Assembly (NCBI GenBank): GCA_963698165.1
Contig: CAVOPT010000006.1
Location: 248,001-312,000, forward strand
DNA from: JAAYUJ01 sp963698165
Lineage (GTDB): Bacteria; Desulfobacterota; Syntrophobacteria; Syntrophobacterales; Syntrophobacteraceae
Length of the DNA stretch: 64,000 bases
Reading direction: 5' to 3'
Under the pieces are notes generated by a model. It saw nothing but the letters and a program-made list of their open reading frames with translations. It did no database searches and was not told the DNA's origin. Within the stretch, counting starts at the first letter, position 1. Each line of letters opens with the position of its first letter. This document shows positions 43,204 through 53,252 of this stretch, in pieces. A program made the translations under genes and the position numbers.

Positions 43204-44550
43204 GTGAACCACCGCAGACAGAACTGCATCTCCAGACGTGATTTCATGAAAAAGGCCGGTTTTTTGGCCCTTGCATCAGGTATTGGAACTCATGCTGTTA
43301 ATACCTATGGTTCCAGTACCCCGCAAAAAACACTCAAGATTCTCCAATGGCAGCACTTTGTACCAGGGTATGATGAGTGGTTCAACAATACCTATGTGAA
43401 GGAGTGGGGGGCGAAGAACGACACAAAGGTGATCGTGGACAATGTTGGCATGACCAGCCTCAAGAGCCGTGCAGAGGCAGAGATCTCGGCCCAGAAGGGC
43501 CACGATCTGTGCATGTTTCTCTGGCCACCATCAGCCTACGAGGATCAGGTGATCGATCATTCCGACGTCTACAAGGCATGCGAGCAGAAATACGGCAAAG
43601 CCATCGATCTCGCCCTGAAGAGCACCTATAACCCGAAAACCAAAAGATTTTATGGCTTTTCTGATAGCTACGTGCCTGATCCGGTAAACTACCGTAAGGA
43701 CCTCTGGGATGACGTCGGGATGTTTCCCAACACCTGGGAGGATATCCGTATTGGTGGCCGCAAGATCAAGGAAAAACACGGCATACCCCTGGGACTGGGA
43801 CTGGCCCCGGAGCTGGACAGCAACATGGCCTTACGGTCCATTATGGCGACCTTTGGAGCCTCGGAGCAAGACAGTGACGGCAACCCTGTGCTCAAGTCAC
43901 GCGAGACATTGGAGGCCATCAAGTTCGTCAAGGCACTCTATACGGAAACCCTCACTGATGAGGTATTTACATGGGATGCCTCATCGAACAATCGTCAGAT
44001 GCTGGCGGGCAAAGGCTCACTGACTCTGAATGCCATCTCGGTCACGCGCACTGGTGAGAATCAGAAGATTCCCATCGCTCAAGACATCTGGCTGGCGAAA
44101 GCGCCTCAGGGCCCTGTGCGTCGTATCGGCCTGGGGCACCTCATGAGTGTCTACGTGATCTGGAAGTTTGCCGAGAACATAGAGGGAGCCAAGCAATTCC
44201 TGGCGGATTATGTTGGGAATTTCCGTCAGGGTTTTCTGTCGAGCCAGTTTTACAATTTCCCCTGTTTTCCCGGCACAGTGCCGGATATGAAACAACTGAT
44301 TACCGACGATCCAGCAGCGACTCCGCAAGATAAGTACAAAGTGTTCCTGGATGTCTCCGAGTGGACAACCAACCTCGGGTATCCGGGATATGCCAATGCC
44401 GCTATTGATGAGATATTCAGCAGTTGGATTATTTCCACCATGTTTGCCAGGGCTGCATCGGGCAAAATGTCCCCTGAAGATGCTCTAGCTCAGGCCGACA
44501 AGGAAGTGCAGGCGATCTTCCAGAAATGGAGAGATAGAGGCCTGGTATAG
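43204..44550 (+). CDS. Extracellular solute-binding protein with Tat signal
   Basis: A 448-residue family-1 type periplasmic binding protein. The N-terminus carries a twin-arginine motif SRRDFMKKAGFLALASGIG. Early strand KTLKILQWQHFVPGYDEWFN, the middle FYGFSDSYVPDPVNYRKDLW, and the late LGHLMSVYVIWKFAENIEGAKQF match glycerol-3-phosphate/sugar binding proteins. GTG 43204 is favoured by AGAGGAGG at five-base spacing; an upstream ATG at 43183 is possible. No permease genes follow. Instead a second binding protein and a kinase do, so it may be a sensory binding protein. Confidence 0.82.
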   Translation: MNHRRQNCISRRDFMKKAGFLALASGIGTHAVNTYGSSTPQKTLKILQWQHFVPGYDEWFNNTYVKEWGAKNDTKVIVDNVGMTSLKSRAEAEISAQKGHDLCMFLWPPSAYEDQVIDHSDVYKACEQKYGKAIDLALKSTYNPKTKRFYGFSDSYVPDPVNYRKDLWDDVGMFPNTWEDIRIGGRKIKEKHGIPLGLGLAPELDSNMALRSIMATFGASEQDSDGNPVLKSRETLEAIKFVKALYTETLTDEVFTWDASSNNRQMLAGKGSLTLNAISVTRTGENQKIPIAQDIWLAKAPQGPVRRIGLGHLMSVYVIWKFAENIEGAKQFLADYVGNFRQGFLSSQFYNFPCFPGTVPDMKQLITDDPAATPQDKYKVFLDVSEWTTNLGYPGYANAAIDEIFSSWIISTMFARAASGKMSPEDALAQADKEVQAIFQKWRDRGLV

Positions 44551-44562
44551 GGGGAAAGCGTT

Positions 44563-45660
44563 ATGAACGTCTTCAAACTTCTCTTCCCGTTGTGTATTGG
44601 TCTGTGCTTGGTCTCTGTGGCTCATGGAGCGCCAGAGAAAAAGCGGATATTCATCGTCAGCAGTTATCACAAAGAATATTTGTGGTCCCAATCAACTCAG
44701 CGAGGCGTCAGTGAGGCGATGCTGAAGTACGGTTATCTGGATAACGCCGAGCAAATGCAGGTGTTGGTCGCCAATGACCATGTTGAGAGTACAAAGGCGG
44801 TCATCCAAAAGGTGTGGATGGACACAAAAAGAAAAAACAGCCCAACTGCTATGAGCGAGGCGACCCAGCGCATCCTGGAAGCCCTCAAGGCGTTTCGTCC
44901 CCATCTCGTGCTGCTTGGGGATGACAACGCTGCCAACTATATTGGTACGCAGCTATTGGATACCGAGATTCCGGTGGTGTTCTGGGGGATCAACGGTTTG
45001 CCGCTAAAATATGGGCTTGTGGACAGTATGGACTGCCCTGGCCATAACGTTACCGGCGTCTGGCAGGTGGGCTATCATAAAGAGAGTTTGGAACTGTTAC
45101 ACATCCTGGTCCCGGAGGCCAAAACCTTTGCGATCCTTGCCTGCGACTCGGAGACCTCTCGTGCCAATATCAAACAGATCCAGGCATTGGCGAAGAGTGG
45201 CAAGCTCCCTCTGCAGCTGGTGGATGTGGTGGCGACGAATGCCTTTGCGGATTTCAGGACGCGCGCGCTTGCCCTGGCGCAGCAGGTGGACGCCTTCTTT
45301 GTGCTCAATCACGATACCATGGTGGATGAGCAAGGGAAGCACGTCGATATGCTCGAAGTGGGCAAGTGGTACCTCGAGCATATTCACAAGCCCGAGGCAT
45401 CTCACGAAGACCAGTTCGTGCAAGAAGGCATGCTCTTGGCAGCGAATGATTCGGGGTATAATCAAGGTCATACGGCTTTCGAAATGGCCTATGACATCCT
45501 TGAGCAAGGTTTCAATCCTGGTCGTATGCGGACGCAAACGCCTCCCATAGGGCCAAAAATGGTGAATCGACAGCGTGCCCACATGCTTGGTATCTCTTTA
45601 GAGGGAAAGATGGACATCATTGAAGAAGTCGTCGAAACGGCCCTTGCATTAAAGAGGTAA
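44563..45660 (+). CDS. ABC substrate-binding (PF04392-type) periplasmic protein
   Basis: A 365-residue protein with an Sec signal peptide (MNVFKLLFPLCIGLCLVSVAHG). The body follows the ABC_sub_bind pattern: KRIFIVSSYHKEYLWSQSTQ, RPHLVLLGDDNAANYIGTQL, and IPVVFWGINGLPLKYGLVDS, with FAILACDSETSRANIKQI later. Such proteins are frequent sensory inputs near histidine kinases and GGDEF proteins. It lies 12 bp after the first binding protein and 8 bp before the hybrid kinase. Confidence 0.82.
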   Translation: MNVFKLLFPLCIGLCLVSVAHGAPEKKRIFIVSSYHKEYLWSQSTQRGVSEAMLKYGYLDNAEQMQVLVANDHVESTKAVIQKVWMDTKRKNSPTAMSEATQRILEALKAFRPHLVLLGDDNAANYIGTQLLDTEIPVVFWGINGLPLKYGLVDSMDCPGHNVTGVWQVGYHKESLELLHILVPEAKTFAILACDSETSRANIKQIQALAKSGKLPLQLVDVVATNAFADFRTRALALAQQVDAFFVLNHDTMVDEQGKHVDMLEVGKWYLEHIHKPEASHEDQFVQEGMLLAANDSGYNQGHTAFEMAYDILEQGFNPGRMRTQTPPIGPKMVNRQRAHMLGISLEGKMDIIEEVVETALALKR

Positions 45661-45668
45661 TTTTCATC

Positions 45669-48608
45669 ATGGCGTCCCCCAAAGGAAAAGGCATCTCCAT
45701 TTTTGTCCGCATCCTCTTGAGCTTTCTGCTCATTAACGTGGTGACAAGCGCTATATTGATCTACGTTTCCTATGAATTCAGCAGTGAATCCATGGAGAAA
45801 CGGACCAGGGAAACGATCGCTCAACAAGTTGCGACGATACAGTACAACTTTGAGAAGCAGTACGGGGCTAACCTGAAGAGAACGATACAGACACTGATCT
45901 CCTCATCGATGTTGGATGATTATCTGTTTGCCTCAGCGAGCGAGCAACTGATCCTCGGGAAGAAGATCGAACGCCTGTTTGTGCAGACGATTCAGGGGTT
46001 TGAGAGCTATCACAGCATTCGCTTCGTTGACGCGGATGGCCAAGTCAAAGTGACGGCAGTTGGCAAATCGGGCCGAAAGGAGTCTCTCAACTTGAAGCAA
46101 GGGGGAGAAATCACATCCCCTTACAGCAGCACAAAATCTCTAGAGGTGTCAAGACAACTGTTCCTGCGGCAGGAGTCTATCCCCTTGCTCCTTTCCTCCG
46201 GCTACATGGAATGGTTCATGCCAGTGAGGGAGCCGCAGATTGAAGGGCCGTTTCTTGATGAACATGGTACGGCGTTCTCTCTGGCAGGACAGTCCAAGCT
46301 TGATCTCACCACCGGGACGTTTGGTGGTGTCCTTATCATCCAGCAGAATCTTGATGCGTTTCTCACTTACTTGCGGGGTGTGAAGTTCTTTGATGAGAAT
46401 CCTGTGTGGGTGTTCGACGCCAAGGGACATGCACTCCAGAAGCCAGAGAATGCTCAGGCTGTTTTTGATCCTCGTGCCAATCTGCCAAGCGCGTTTCAGG
46501 GGACGGTACAGATTGCAAACGTGAGTGAGGGGCTGATCGCCTGGCAGGATTTTGCCATCCTGCCAGGGAAAACCTTCATCCGTATAGCGATCAGTATTCC
46601 GTCGTCGCTCCTGTTCAAGGATCTGGCACCCGCAGTAAGGTTTTACACGCTTAGTCTGGTGCTGTCACTCTGCCTTATCCTCCTGTTGGCATTGTACGTA
46701 TCGCGCTACCTTTCCAAACCCATTATCGCGCTTGCCGCTGCCGCTGCCCGCCTTGCAAAGGGTGACCTGAACACGGTGGTGACGATACAGACAACCGGAG
46801 AGGTGCAGACGTTGGTGGACAGTTTTAACCATATGACCGAGGATCTGCGCACAACTATTGTGGCGCGTGATACTTCCGTGGAATCCCTTCGTAAGGAAGT
46901 GGCCGAGCGCAAACGGGCCGAGATCGAGCTCCAGCAACAAGCCAAAGAGCTTAAAGAGGCTCACAGCGCTGCACAAGCAGCCAACCGTGCCAAGAGTGCC
47001 TTTCTTGCCGCCATGAGCCATGAGATTCGGACACCGATGAATGGAGTGCTCGGTATGACCGAGTTACTCCTGCATACGGACCTGACACCCAAACAGCGCC
47101 GCTTTGCCGACACAGTGCGGCGTTCCGGCGGAGCCTTGCTCACGGTCATCAACGACATTCTCGATTTTTCCAAAATCGAGGCTGGGAAGCTCGCACTGGA
47201 GCAGATCGTTTTTGATCTCAGGGAGACGGTGGAGGAGACCGTTGATCTGCTGGCCGAGATTGCCCACAGTAAGGGACTCGAGTTGATGTGTCTCATCCAG
47301 GAGGAGGTGCCGTCTATCGTGCAGGGTGATCCCAACCGTCTGCGCCAGATCCTCACCAACCTGCTTGGCAACGCGATAAAATTCACCACCCATGGCGAGG
47401 TGGTGGTCCGCGTCGCCAACATGGGACAAGATGCCCAGACCGCGCGGCTGCGCTTTGAGATCTGCGATACAGGCATTGGTATTGACCCTGAGGAGCAGCG
47501 TCATCTCTTCCAGCCCTTCTCTCAGGTCGACAGTTCCACAACCCGCCAATACGGTGGCACTGGTCTGGGCTTGTCTATTTCCAAAGAACTGGTGCACATG
47601 ATGGGCGGTGATATTGGCGTGGAGTCCACCAAGGGGGCTGGTGCCACCTTCTGGTTTACCGTCCACCTGCGTAGTTGCGATACTGCATCACGGGGTATTC
47701 CACTAGCACGCTCCAGCCTGTGTGGGGTGCGAGTCCTTATTGTGGCCGCGAATGCCATGCAGCGTGCTATCCTGGGCCAACAGGTCAACCCCTGGGGCAT
47801 GCCGCATGACAGTAGCAATCATGGGCCACAAGCGCTGGAGATGCTGCGCGATGCTGCTGCTCAGGGAACGGCCTACACTTTCGTCCTTGTGGAGAGGGAC
47901 CTCCCGGGTATGGACGGTCTCATGCTCGCTCGCGCTATTAAGGCCGATCCCTCTATTGCTGCCGTGCATCTGGTCATGCTTACCCCAACGGGACTGCCGG
48001 GGGATGAGGAGGAAGCGCAACAGGCAGGTATTGCGGGGTCAGTGAGCAAACCCGTACACCGATCCAGGCTGTATGCCTGTCTTGTGGCCTTGCTCCATGC
48101 CCCCATTACACCCTTGCCCGTTCCAAACAGCTCCTCTCCAGCCGTGGCAGCAAACCCCGCGTTTGAACACGGCAACATCCTGCTGGCTGAAGACAATATC
48201 GTGAATCAAGAAGTCTCAAGTCTGATTTTAATCGCTCTCGGGTGTCAAGTCCAAGTCGTGGCCAACGGACGTGAAGCCCTTGAGGCATTGGAACACGGGA
48301 CCTACGATCTAGTCCTGATGGATTGTGAGATGCCTGAAATGGACGGCTTTGAGGCAACGAGAGCATTTCGAGAGAGGGAGGCTCGCACAGGAAAGGCCCC
48401 TCTTCCAATTGTTGCCCTCACTGCGAATGCCATGCAAGGAGATCGTGAGCATTGTCTTGCTGCCGGTATGAGTGATTACCTGAGCAAACCCTTTAGCAAG
48501 GAGGAATTGGGCGCTGTTCTCGGACGCTGGATTGCGCTGGCTCCTGAGCCGCATCTCAGCGGAGAGCCAGTCTGTTCCTCCGACCTGACAACGGGCGTTC
48601 TGCTTTGA
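45669..48608 (+). CDS. Hybrid sensor histidine kinase (HAMP-HisKA-HATPase-REC-REC)
   Basis: A 979-residue membrane kinase. An N-terminal helix at about 13-32 and a second near 325-347 flank a periplasmic sensor of about 290 residues. A HAMP domain follows (SRYLSKPII... about 345-400). The phospho-accepting His is about residue 451 in SHEIRTPMNG. The ATPase domain shows NLLGNAIKF, DTGIGIDPEEQ and GGTGLGLSISKELV. Two receivers follow. REC1 (about 686-805) lacks its acidic pair and has Glu742 in place of the acceptor Asp. REC2 (about 836-955) is intact with Asp885 in LMDCEMPEMDG. No Hpt domain is present. Confidence 0.9.
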   Translation: MASPKGKGISIFVRILLSFLLINVVTSAILIYVSYEFSSESMEKRTRETIAQQVATIQYNFEKQYGANLKRTIQTLISSSMLDDYLFASASEQLILGKKIERLFVQTIQGFESYHSIRFVDADGQVKVTAVGKSGRKESLNLKQGGEITSPYSSTKSLEVSRQLFLRQESIPLLLSSGYMEWFMPVREPQIEGPFLDEHGTAFSLAGQSKLDLTTGTFGGVLIIQQNLDAFLTYLRGVKFFDENPVWVFDAKGHALQKPENAQAVFDPRANLPSAFQGTVQIANVSEGLIAWQDFAILPGKTFIRIAISIPSSLLFKDLAPAVRFYTLSLVLSLCLILLLALYVSRYLSKPIIALAAAAARLAKGDLNTVVTIQTTGEVQTLVDSFNHMTEDLRTTIVARDTSVESLRKEVAERKRAEIELQQQAKELKEAHSAAQAANRAKSAFLAAMSHEIRTPMNGVLGMTELLLHTDLTPKQRRFADTVRRSGGALLTVINDILDFSKIEAGKLALEQIVFDLRETVEETVDLLAEIAHSKGLELMCLIQEEVPSIVQGDPNRLRQILTNLLGNAIKFTTHGEVVVRVANMGQDAQTARLRFEICDTGIGIDPEEQRHLFQPFSQVDSSTTRQYGGTGLGLSISKELVHMMGGDIGVESTKGAGATFWFTVHLRSCDTASRGIPLARSSLCGVRVLIVAANAMQRAILGQQVNPWGMPHDSSNHGPQALEMLRDAAAQGTAYTFVLVERDLPGMDGLMLARAIKADPSIAAVHLVMLTPTGLPGDEEEAQQAGIAGSVSKPVHRSRLYACLVALLHAPITPLPVPNSSSPAVAANPAFEHGNILLAEDNIVNQEVSSLILIALGCQVQVVANGREALEALEHGTYDLVLMDCEMPEMDGFEATRAFREREARTGKAPLPIVALTANAMQGDREHCLAAGMSDYLSKPFSKEELGAVLGRWIALAPEPHLSGEPVCSSDLTTGVLL

Positions 48609-48858
48609 TCTTGGCTATGACTATGTCATTGTGTTGCGGGGAATGATGGGCAGGTCGACAGGAAGTGGTTCGAGACACGTTCCCTTGCTTCCGGAAACCT
48701 TGTCGGAGGCTCTTTGCAGCTTTTTGAGGGCGAGCTGATCCTATGAGGATGAGAGTGGCTGTCTCCTGTGCGCAAGTATAAGGCCGTCGCGGCCGAATCC
48801 CGGCAGACCGCGGCCGGCCGCTCAAGTCAACCGTTATGCCGCTTCAAGTGAAAAAGAA
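48609..48858. other. Gene-free spacer
   Basis: A 250-bp spacer after the kinase gene. No terminator hairpin or coding frame was recognised. Confidence 0.4.
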
Positions 48859-49095
48859 ATGGATATGGGCTTCATTGAATGGAGTGCGCTGGTGGTCGGG
48901 GCCGGTTTGACATACAGTGGAATTCGCGCCATCCGTCTTCGTGAAGCACATGTCCCTGAGCTGCGTGCGGGGGAAAGCGCGGTTCGGTTGGGCTGGCTTT
49001 GGATTGTGCTTGGAATGCTCTTCATCCTGTCGGTGATATTCGACATTGCCCCATTGAAGACCTTGTTCCGCATGTTTCTTGAGGCCGCCAACTGA
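48859..49095 (+). CDS. Small two-helix membrane protein
   Basis: A 78-residue hydrophobic protein with predicted membrane helices at residues about 8-24 and 44-63. A charged loop (RLREAHVPELRAGESAVRLG) lies between them. The sequence has a regular coding appearance but no family is recognised. Confidence 0.5.
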   Translation: MDMGFIEWSALVVGAGLTYSGIRAIRLREAHVPELRAGESAVRLGWLWIVLGMLFILSVIFDIAPLKTLFRMFLEAAN

Positions 49096-49205
49096 TCAAC
49101 CTGATGACCCCTTCAGGGATTGTCGTGAGTGCCGGGCCGACGTGGTCAGCGGGAAGATGATCATATCTATTGGCACCGCCCGTCGCTTCCGGTCCAATGG
49201 AGGGC

Positions 49206-51176
49206 CTAACCCGCTCCGTAGTAGCGCCCGTAGAGATCGCCTCCGCTTGAATCCCCTATGCCAAGGCGCCTGCGGACGAGATAGACGACGCAGTTGCTCA
49301 CGACCCTTCCGACATTGGCCAGGAAACCCACATTCCCCCACCGACGCTCGGAGACCGTCACGCCTCTCGGGACGAAGCAGAGGCTTCCCTGTTCCTTGAG
49401 CCGCATGGAGAGCTCCACGTCTTCCATGAGCATCACTTCGGGAAAGCCTCCCATGAGGGGCAAGGCTTCCCTTCTGAAGAACTGCCCCTGATCGCCGAAG
49501 GAAATCCCCGTCCAAATGGCCCGGGCGTTGTTCACCCATGCGATGATCCCGTTCTTGCGGGACGGATCGAAATAGGACATGCCCAGACTTCCACCGATGG
49601 CCCGGGGATTCTCGTTGAACCCCTCCATGACCCGGCCGGTCACACCCTGGCGGATGAGACAATCCGCATGGAGGACCATCACGGCGTCTCCCGTGGACCG
49701 GTCGATGCCAGCCTTGATCTGAAGACCCCGCCCCTTCGGCGCTTTCATGACCTGAACCCCAAGGCCGGCCGCAATCTCCCGGGTTCCGTCGTCGGACCCA
49801 CCATCCACCACGATGATCTCGGGCGAAGTCTTTTCCCTTTTCAGGGCTTCAAGAGCATTGCGGATGGTTTTCGACTCGTTCAGCACCGGAATAACCACGG
49901 AGAGCTTTTTCACCTCTCGGAACGGGGTCCCGGAAAAGACCCGTTTGTCCCGGAAGGTGTCCCAGACCAGGAATCCGAAGAACGGACCATACTCCAGGAG
50001 TTTCAGAACGCCGCTGTCGTAGAACAAGGCAGTGTGGTGCTGCCAAAGAACCGCGGGGACCGTGACCGCCTGCAGGTAGAGCCATCCCCTGGACGGGAAG
50101 AACACCTGAAAGGGGATGATCAGAGCCAGGTACCATGAGTTGAGGGTGGAGAGGAGCAGAAGGGCGGTCCCGAGAACCAGATAGGCACTTCTCATGGGGT
50201 CGTGCACCACGAGGAAAACGACGCCAAGAGTTGCCCCGAGGATTGCCCCGCCCGCCAGGATCGACTTGTCCCCGAAAAGGGCGCTCAGGACGAGGGCGAT
50301 GGATTCGTTGTGAGCGTTCACCGTTCCGAAAAAGACCAGAGAGTCGAAGAAACTCAACCCTGCCCCCAGGAAGGGCAGCCAGAGCGCTGTCATGGTCACC
50401 GCCAGGACGAGGCTTTTCCTCCAGTTTCTCCCATTGATGAGGAGGGGTGCCACGAGGATGGGGAAGTACTTGGTCATGGCGCCACAAGCCAAGGCAAAAA
50501 AACCGAATCCCTCCCTCTTCAGCCGAAAGAGATAAAAACAGAGGAAGAGAAGAAAAACCTGGACGATGTCCAGGTGTCCCTCCCCCACAATGGTCACGAG
50601 GATCAAAGGGTTCAGGGCGTAGAGCATCCATCTTTCCACCGGCAGACGGTAACTCACGAGGAGGCGGGCCAAAAGCCACAGGGTACCGAGTTCGAAGAGA
50701 GCCATGAGACCTTTGAAAAAAGCCAAGGTCGGCGATAGCAATGCGCCCAGGCGGAAAAGGAGCATGGAAAACGGGGGATAGCAGGCCGTCATGTCCCCGT
50801 GGTTGATTCCCTTCCAAACGTCGCCGAGTTCCCGGGCAAGCGTCGAGAGCCGAGGATCATTGGGGGCAAGGAGAAAGGGATCAAATCCCTTGTTCATCAC
50901 AACCCCTTCCCAGACGTAGCGGTTCACATCATCGGACACGGGATAGAGAGCCAAGAAAGGCACCCGCATGCACAGGGCAAAAGAAACAAGGAAGATCCAT
51001 TGACGCCGGTCGGACCATCCGGAGGGAAAAGAATGGACGAGGCACAGGAGAGACACAAACGATGCGGCGAAAAGTGTTCCGTAAAGAACCGGCTGGTTTT
51101 CGGGTGGAGTGAGAACGGCCAGGGTCAGGGTGGAAAAGAGATATGCAAGCAGCGACGCGGTAAAGAAAGGCTTCAA
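49206..51176 (-). CDS. Fusion glycosyltransferase: GT-C membrane domain plus GT2 (TIGR04283-type) domain
   Basis: A 656-residue protein with two joined activities. Residues 1-420 are a polytopic polyprenol-sugar-dependent (GT39/GT87-like) membrane domain with the catalytic-loop type acidic pair in YPVSDDVNRYVWEG near 77-90. From about residue 424 a soluble GT2 domain begins KLSVVIPVLNESKTIRNALE, with DGGSDDGTREIA and the DXD-like VLHADCLI. Its body ends FFRREALPLMGGFPEVMLMEDVELSMRLK, typical of TIGR04283 glycosyltransferases. The two modules are usually separate genes. The substrate is unknown. Confidence 0.8.
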   Translation of the reverse strand: MKPFFTASLLAYLFSTLTLAVLTPPENQPVLYGTLFAASFVSLLCLVHSFPSGWSDRRQWIFLVSFALCMRVPFLALYPVSDDVNRYVWEGVVMNKGFDPFLLAPNDPRLSTLARELGDVWKGINHGDMTACYPPFSMLLFRLGALLSPTLAFFKGLMALFELGTLWLLARLLVSYRLPVERWMLYALNPLILVTIVGEGHLDIVQVFLLFLCFYLFRLKREGFGFFALACGAMTKYFPILVAPLLINGRNWRKSLVLAVTMTALWLPFLGAGLSFFDSLVFFGTVNAHNESIALVLSALFGDKSILAGGAILGATLGVVFLVVHDPMRSAYLVLGTALLLLSTLNSWYLALIIPFQVFFPSRGWLYLQAVTVPAVLWQHHTALFYDSGVLKLLEYGPFFGFLVWDTFRDKRVFSGTPFREVKKLSVVIPVLNESKTIRNALEALKREKTSPEIIVVDGGSDDGTREIAAGLGVQVMKAPKGRGLQIKAGIDRSTGDAVMVLHADCLIRQGVTGRVMEGFNENPRAIGGSLGMSYFDPSRKNGIIAWVNNARAIWTGISFGDQGQFFRREALPLMGGFPEVMLMEDVELSMRLKEQGSLCFVPRGVTVSERRWGNVGFLANVGRVVSNCVVYLVRRRLGIGDSSGGDLYGRYYGAG

Positions 51177-51762
51177 TGTGCTCTTGTATCCCCGTGTCCT
51201 CAGAAGCGTTCAGCGGCCGGTGAATCTCGGCCGAACCCAGCACCTGGACGTGTTTATTACTACTCCGGCGGAATTCTCCGCAAGTCCCTTTTGAAGATCG
51301 CCGGAGCCTCAGTCGATCATGGCCCTTTGGCGCATCTGAAATGGTGAAAGGGATGGACTCACCGCAGAGAGCGCGGAGTGCGCAGAGATTCACCAAGCAG
51401 GTGCCGAAAAGAGCTCTTCCGGAATGACGAGCGCTGATCGTTTATTTATTCTGATTGAATCGTGGATTTCCTCAGCGATCTCTGCGTGCTCCGCGGTGAA
51501 ATAACTTTTCGAACCAGACTCATCGGCGATCAATAGGAGTGTTCTCCTCTGCGTTCCCGGCTGTGCCCTATGGACACAGAAGCGGTTTTCTGGTAATCGA
51601 AAACCAATTCCAGGACATCACCCGTCCGAGAGTGCCCAATGAGCTCAAAATCCACAGACCCTTTTCATTCAACCGCTTCATGTGTCCGGCGATGCGGCAG
51701 GAGACACGGCCGCCCTTTACCGGTCCACCATCCATCGAAAGCCTTGGAGAGGACGAAATCTC
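51177..51762. other. Gene-free region with inverted repeat pair
   Basis: About 586 bp. It contains TCACCGCAGAGAGCGCGGAG near 51359-51378 and an inverted relative GCTCCGCGGTGA near 51489-51500. This is a widespread CTCTGCG/CGCAGAG intergenic repeat pair. No gene or RNA was recognised. Confidence 0.5.
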
Positions 51763-53252
51763 ATGAAAGCACACTGGCTCCTTGCACTGGCGATTCTCTC
51801 TGTTTGCTTCGCTCCAGGCGCGGCTGAGTCACAAAACAGCGCTGCCACGGATGAATGCCTCAACTGCCATACCACCATTCACCCCGGAATCGTCGAAGGC
51901 TGGAAGAAAAGCCGCCATGCCGCCGCAACGCCTGCCGGGGCCCTTGCCGTCGAAGGACTGGGAAAGAAGGTCACGGGCCAGGCCATTCCCGATGAATTGA
52001 AGAAGGTGGCGGTGGGCTGCGCCGAGTGCCACACCATGAACCCCAAGTCACACAAGGACACGACGGACCACAACGGCTACGACATCCACGTGGTCGTGAG
52101 CCCGAAGGACTGCTCCGTCTGCCATACTCAGGAGGCCGAACAGTTCGATAAAAATCTCATGGCCCATGCCTATGGGATTTTGGTGAACAATAGCGTCTAT
52201 CAAATGCTCGTCCACGCCATAAACGATACCCCCGTGTTCGACAAGGGGAAGCTCGCCCAGAAGCCTTCCAACGCCCTCACCGAGGCCGATGCGTGCCTTT
52301 ACTGCCATGGTACCAAACTGGAAGTGACCGGCACCCGGACTTGGAGACAGACATGGGGGAGATGACGTTCCCCATCATCTCCGGATGGCCCAACCAAGGG
52401 GTGGGCCGAATCAACCTGGACGGAAGCCGAGGATCGTGCGCCGCATGCCACACGCGCCATGAATTCTCCATAGAGATGGCCAGAAAGCCCTACACTTGCA
52501 AGGAATGCCACGTCGGCCCCGACGTGCCGGCGAACAAAGTCTATGAGGCGAGCAAGCACGGCAACATCTTTTCGGCCAAGAACAAGGAGTGGAACTTCAC
52601 CAACGTTCCGTGGACGGTGGGCAAGGATTTCACCGCGCCCACCTGTGCCGCATGCCACATGAGCCTCCTGGTGGATACGGAGGGGAAGGTGGTGGTCCAG
52701 CGGAGCCATGAGGTCAAAAACAGGCTCCCATGGCGCATTTTCGGCCTCATCTATGCCCACTCCCACCCGAGGGAACCGGACACCACGATCATCCGCAACA
52801 AGGACGGTCTCTCGCTCCCCACGGACTTGGCGGGAGGAAGCGCCGACCAGTTCCTCTACAACGAAAAGGAGCGCGAGGCGGCCCAGAAAGAGATGCAGGC
52901 AAGCTGCCTCTCCTGTCATCACAAGACCTGGGTGGACGGGGCCTGGGAACGATTCGTCAATTCCATCGCCGAGACCAATGCGGCGACCCTCGCCGGGACC
53001 CGGATCATGTCCGACATCTGGAAACTGGGGCTGGCGGTAAACCACGAGAAAGGCGGCAATCCCTTCGATGAATATGTCGAAAGGGTTTGGAGCGACACGT
53101 GGCTTTTCTATTCCAACTCCATCCGTTTCGCATCAGCCATGGGGGGTGGAGGAGACTACGGTGTCTTCGCCGATGGTCGCTATCACCTATCCAAGTCCGT
53201 CCGGCAACTGGAAGACTGGCTGAACCAGAGAAAACCCGGGAAGAAGCAGTGA
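51763..53252 (+). pseudogene. Octahaem HAO-family multihaem cytochrome c, broken by a frameshift
   Basis: The N-terminal part (51763-52365) has a signal peptide MKAHWLLALAILSVCFAPGAA and four CxxCH motifs (ECLNCH, GCAECH, DCSVCH, ACLYCH). The second part, in another frame and ending at 53252, has four more (SCAACH, TCKECH, TCAACH, SCLSCH) and the family phrases RHEFSIEMARKPYTC and YEASKHGNIF. One missing base near 52335-52340 (after GTGTR, before DLETDMGE) explains the split. Joined, it is about 500 residues, the normal length of hydroxylamine-oxidoreductase-family cytochromes. It may be a true mutation or an assembly error. Confidence 0.75.

Noticed and set aside
51359..51502. Inverted CGCAGAG-type pair as a possible regulatory site
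   Set aside because: These motifs are common dispersed intergenic repeats in environmental bacterial genomes, so a specific regulatory role here is not supported.
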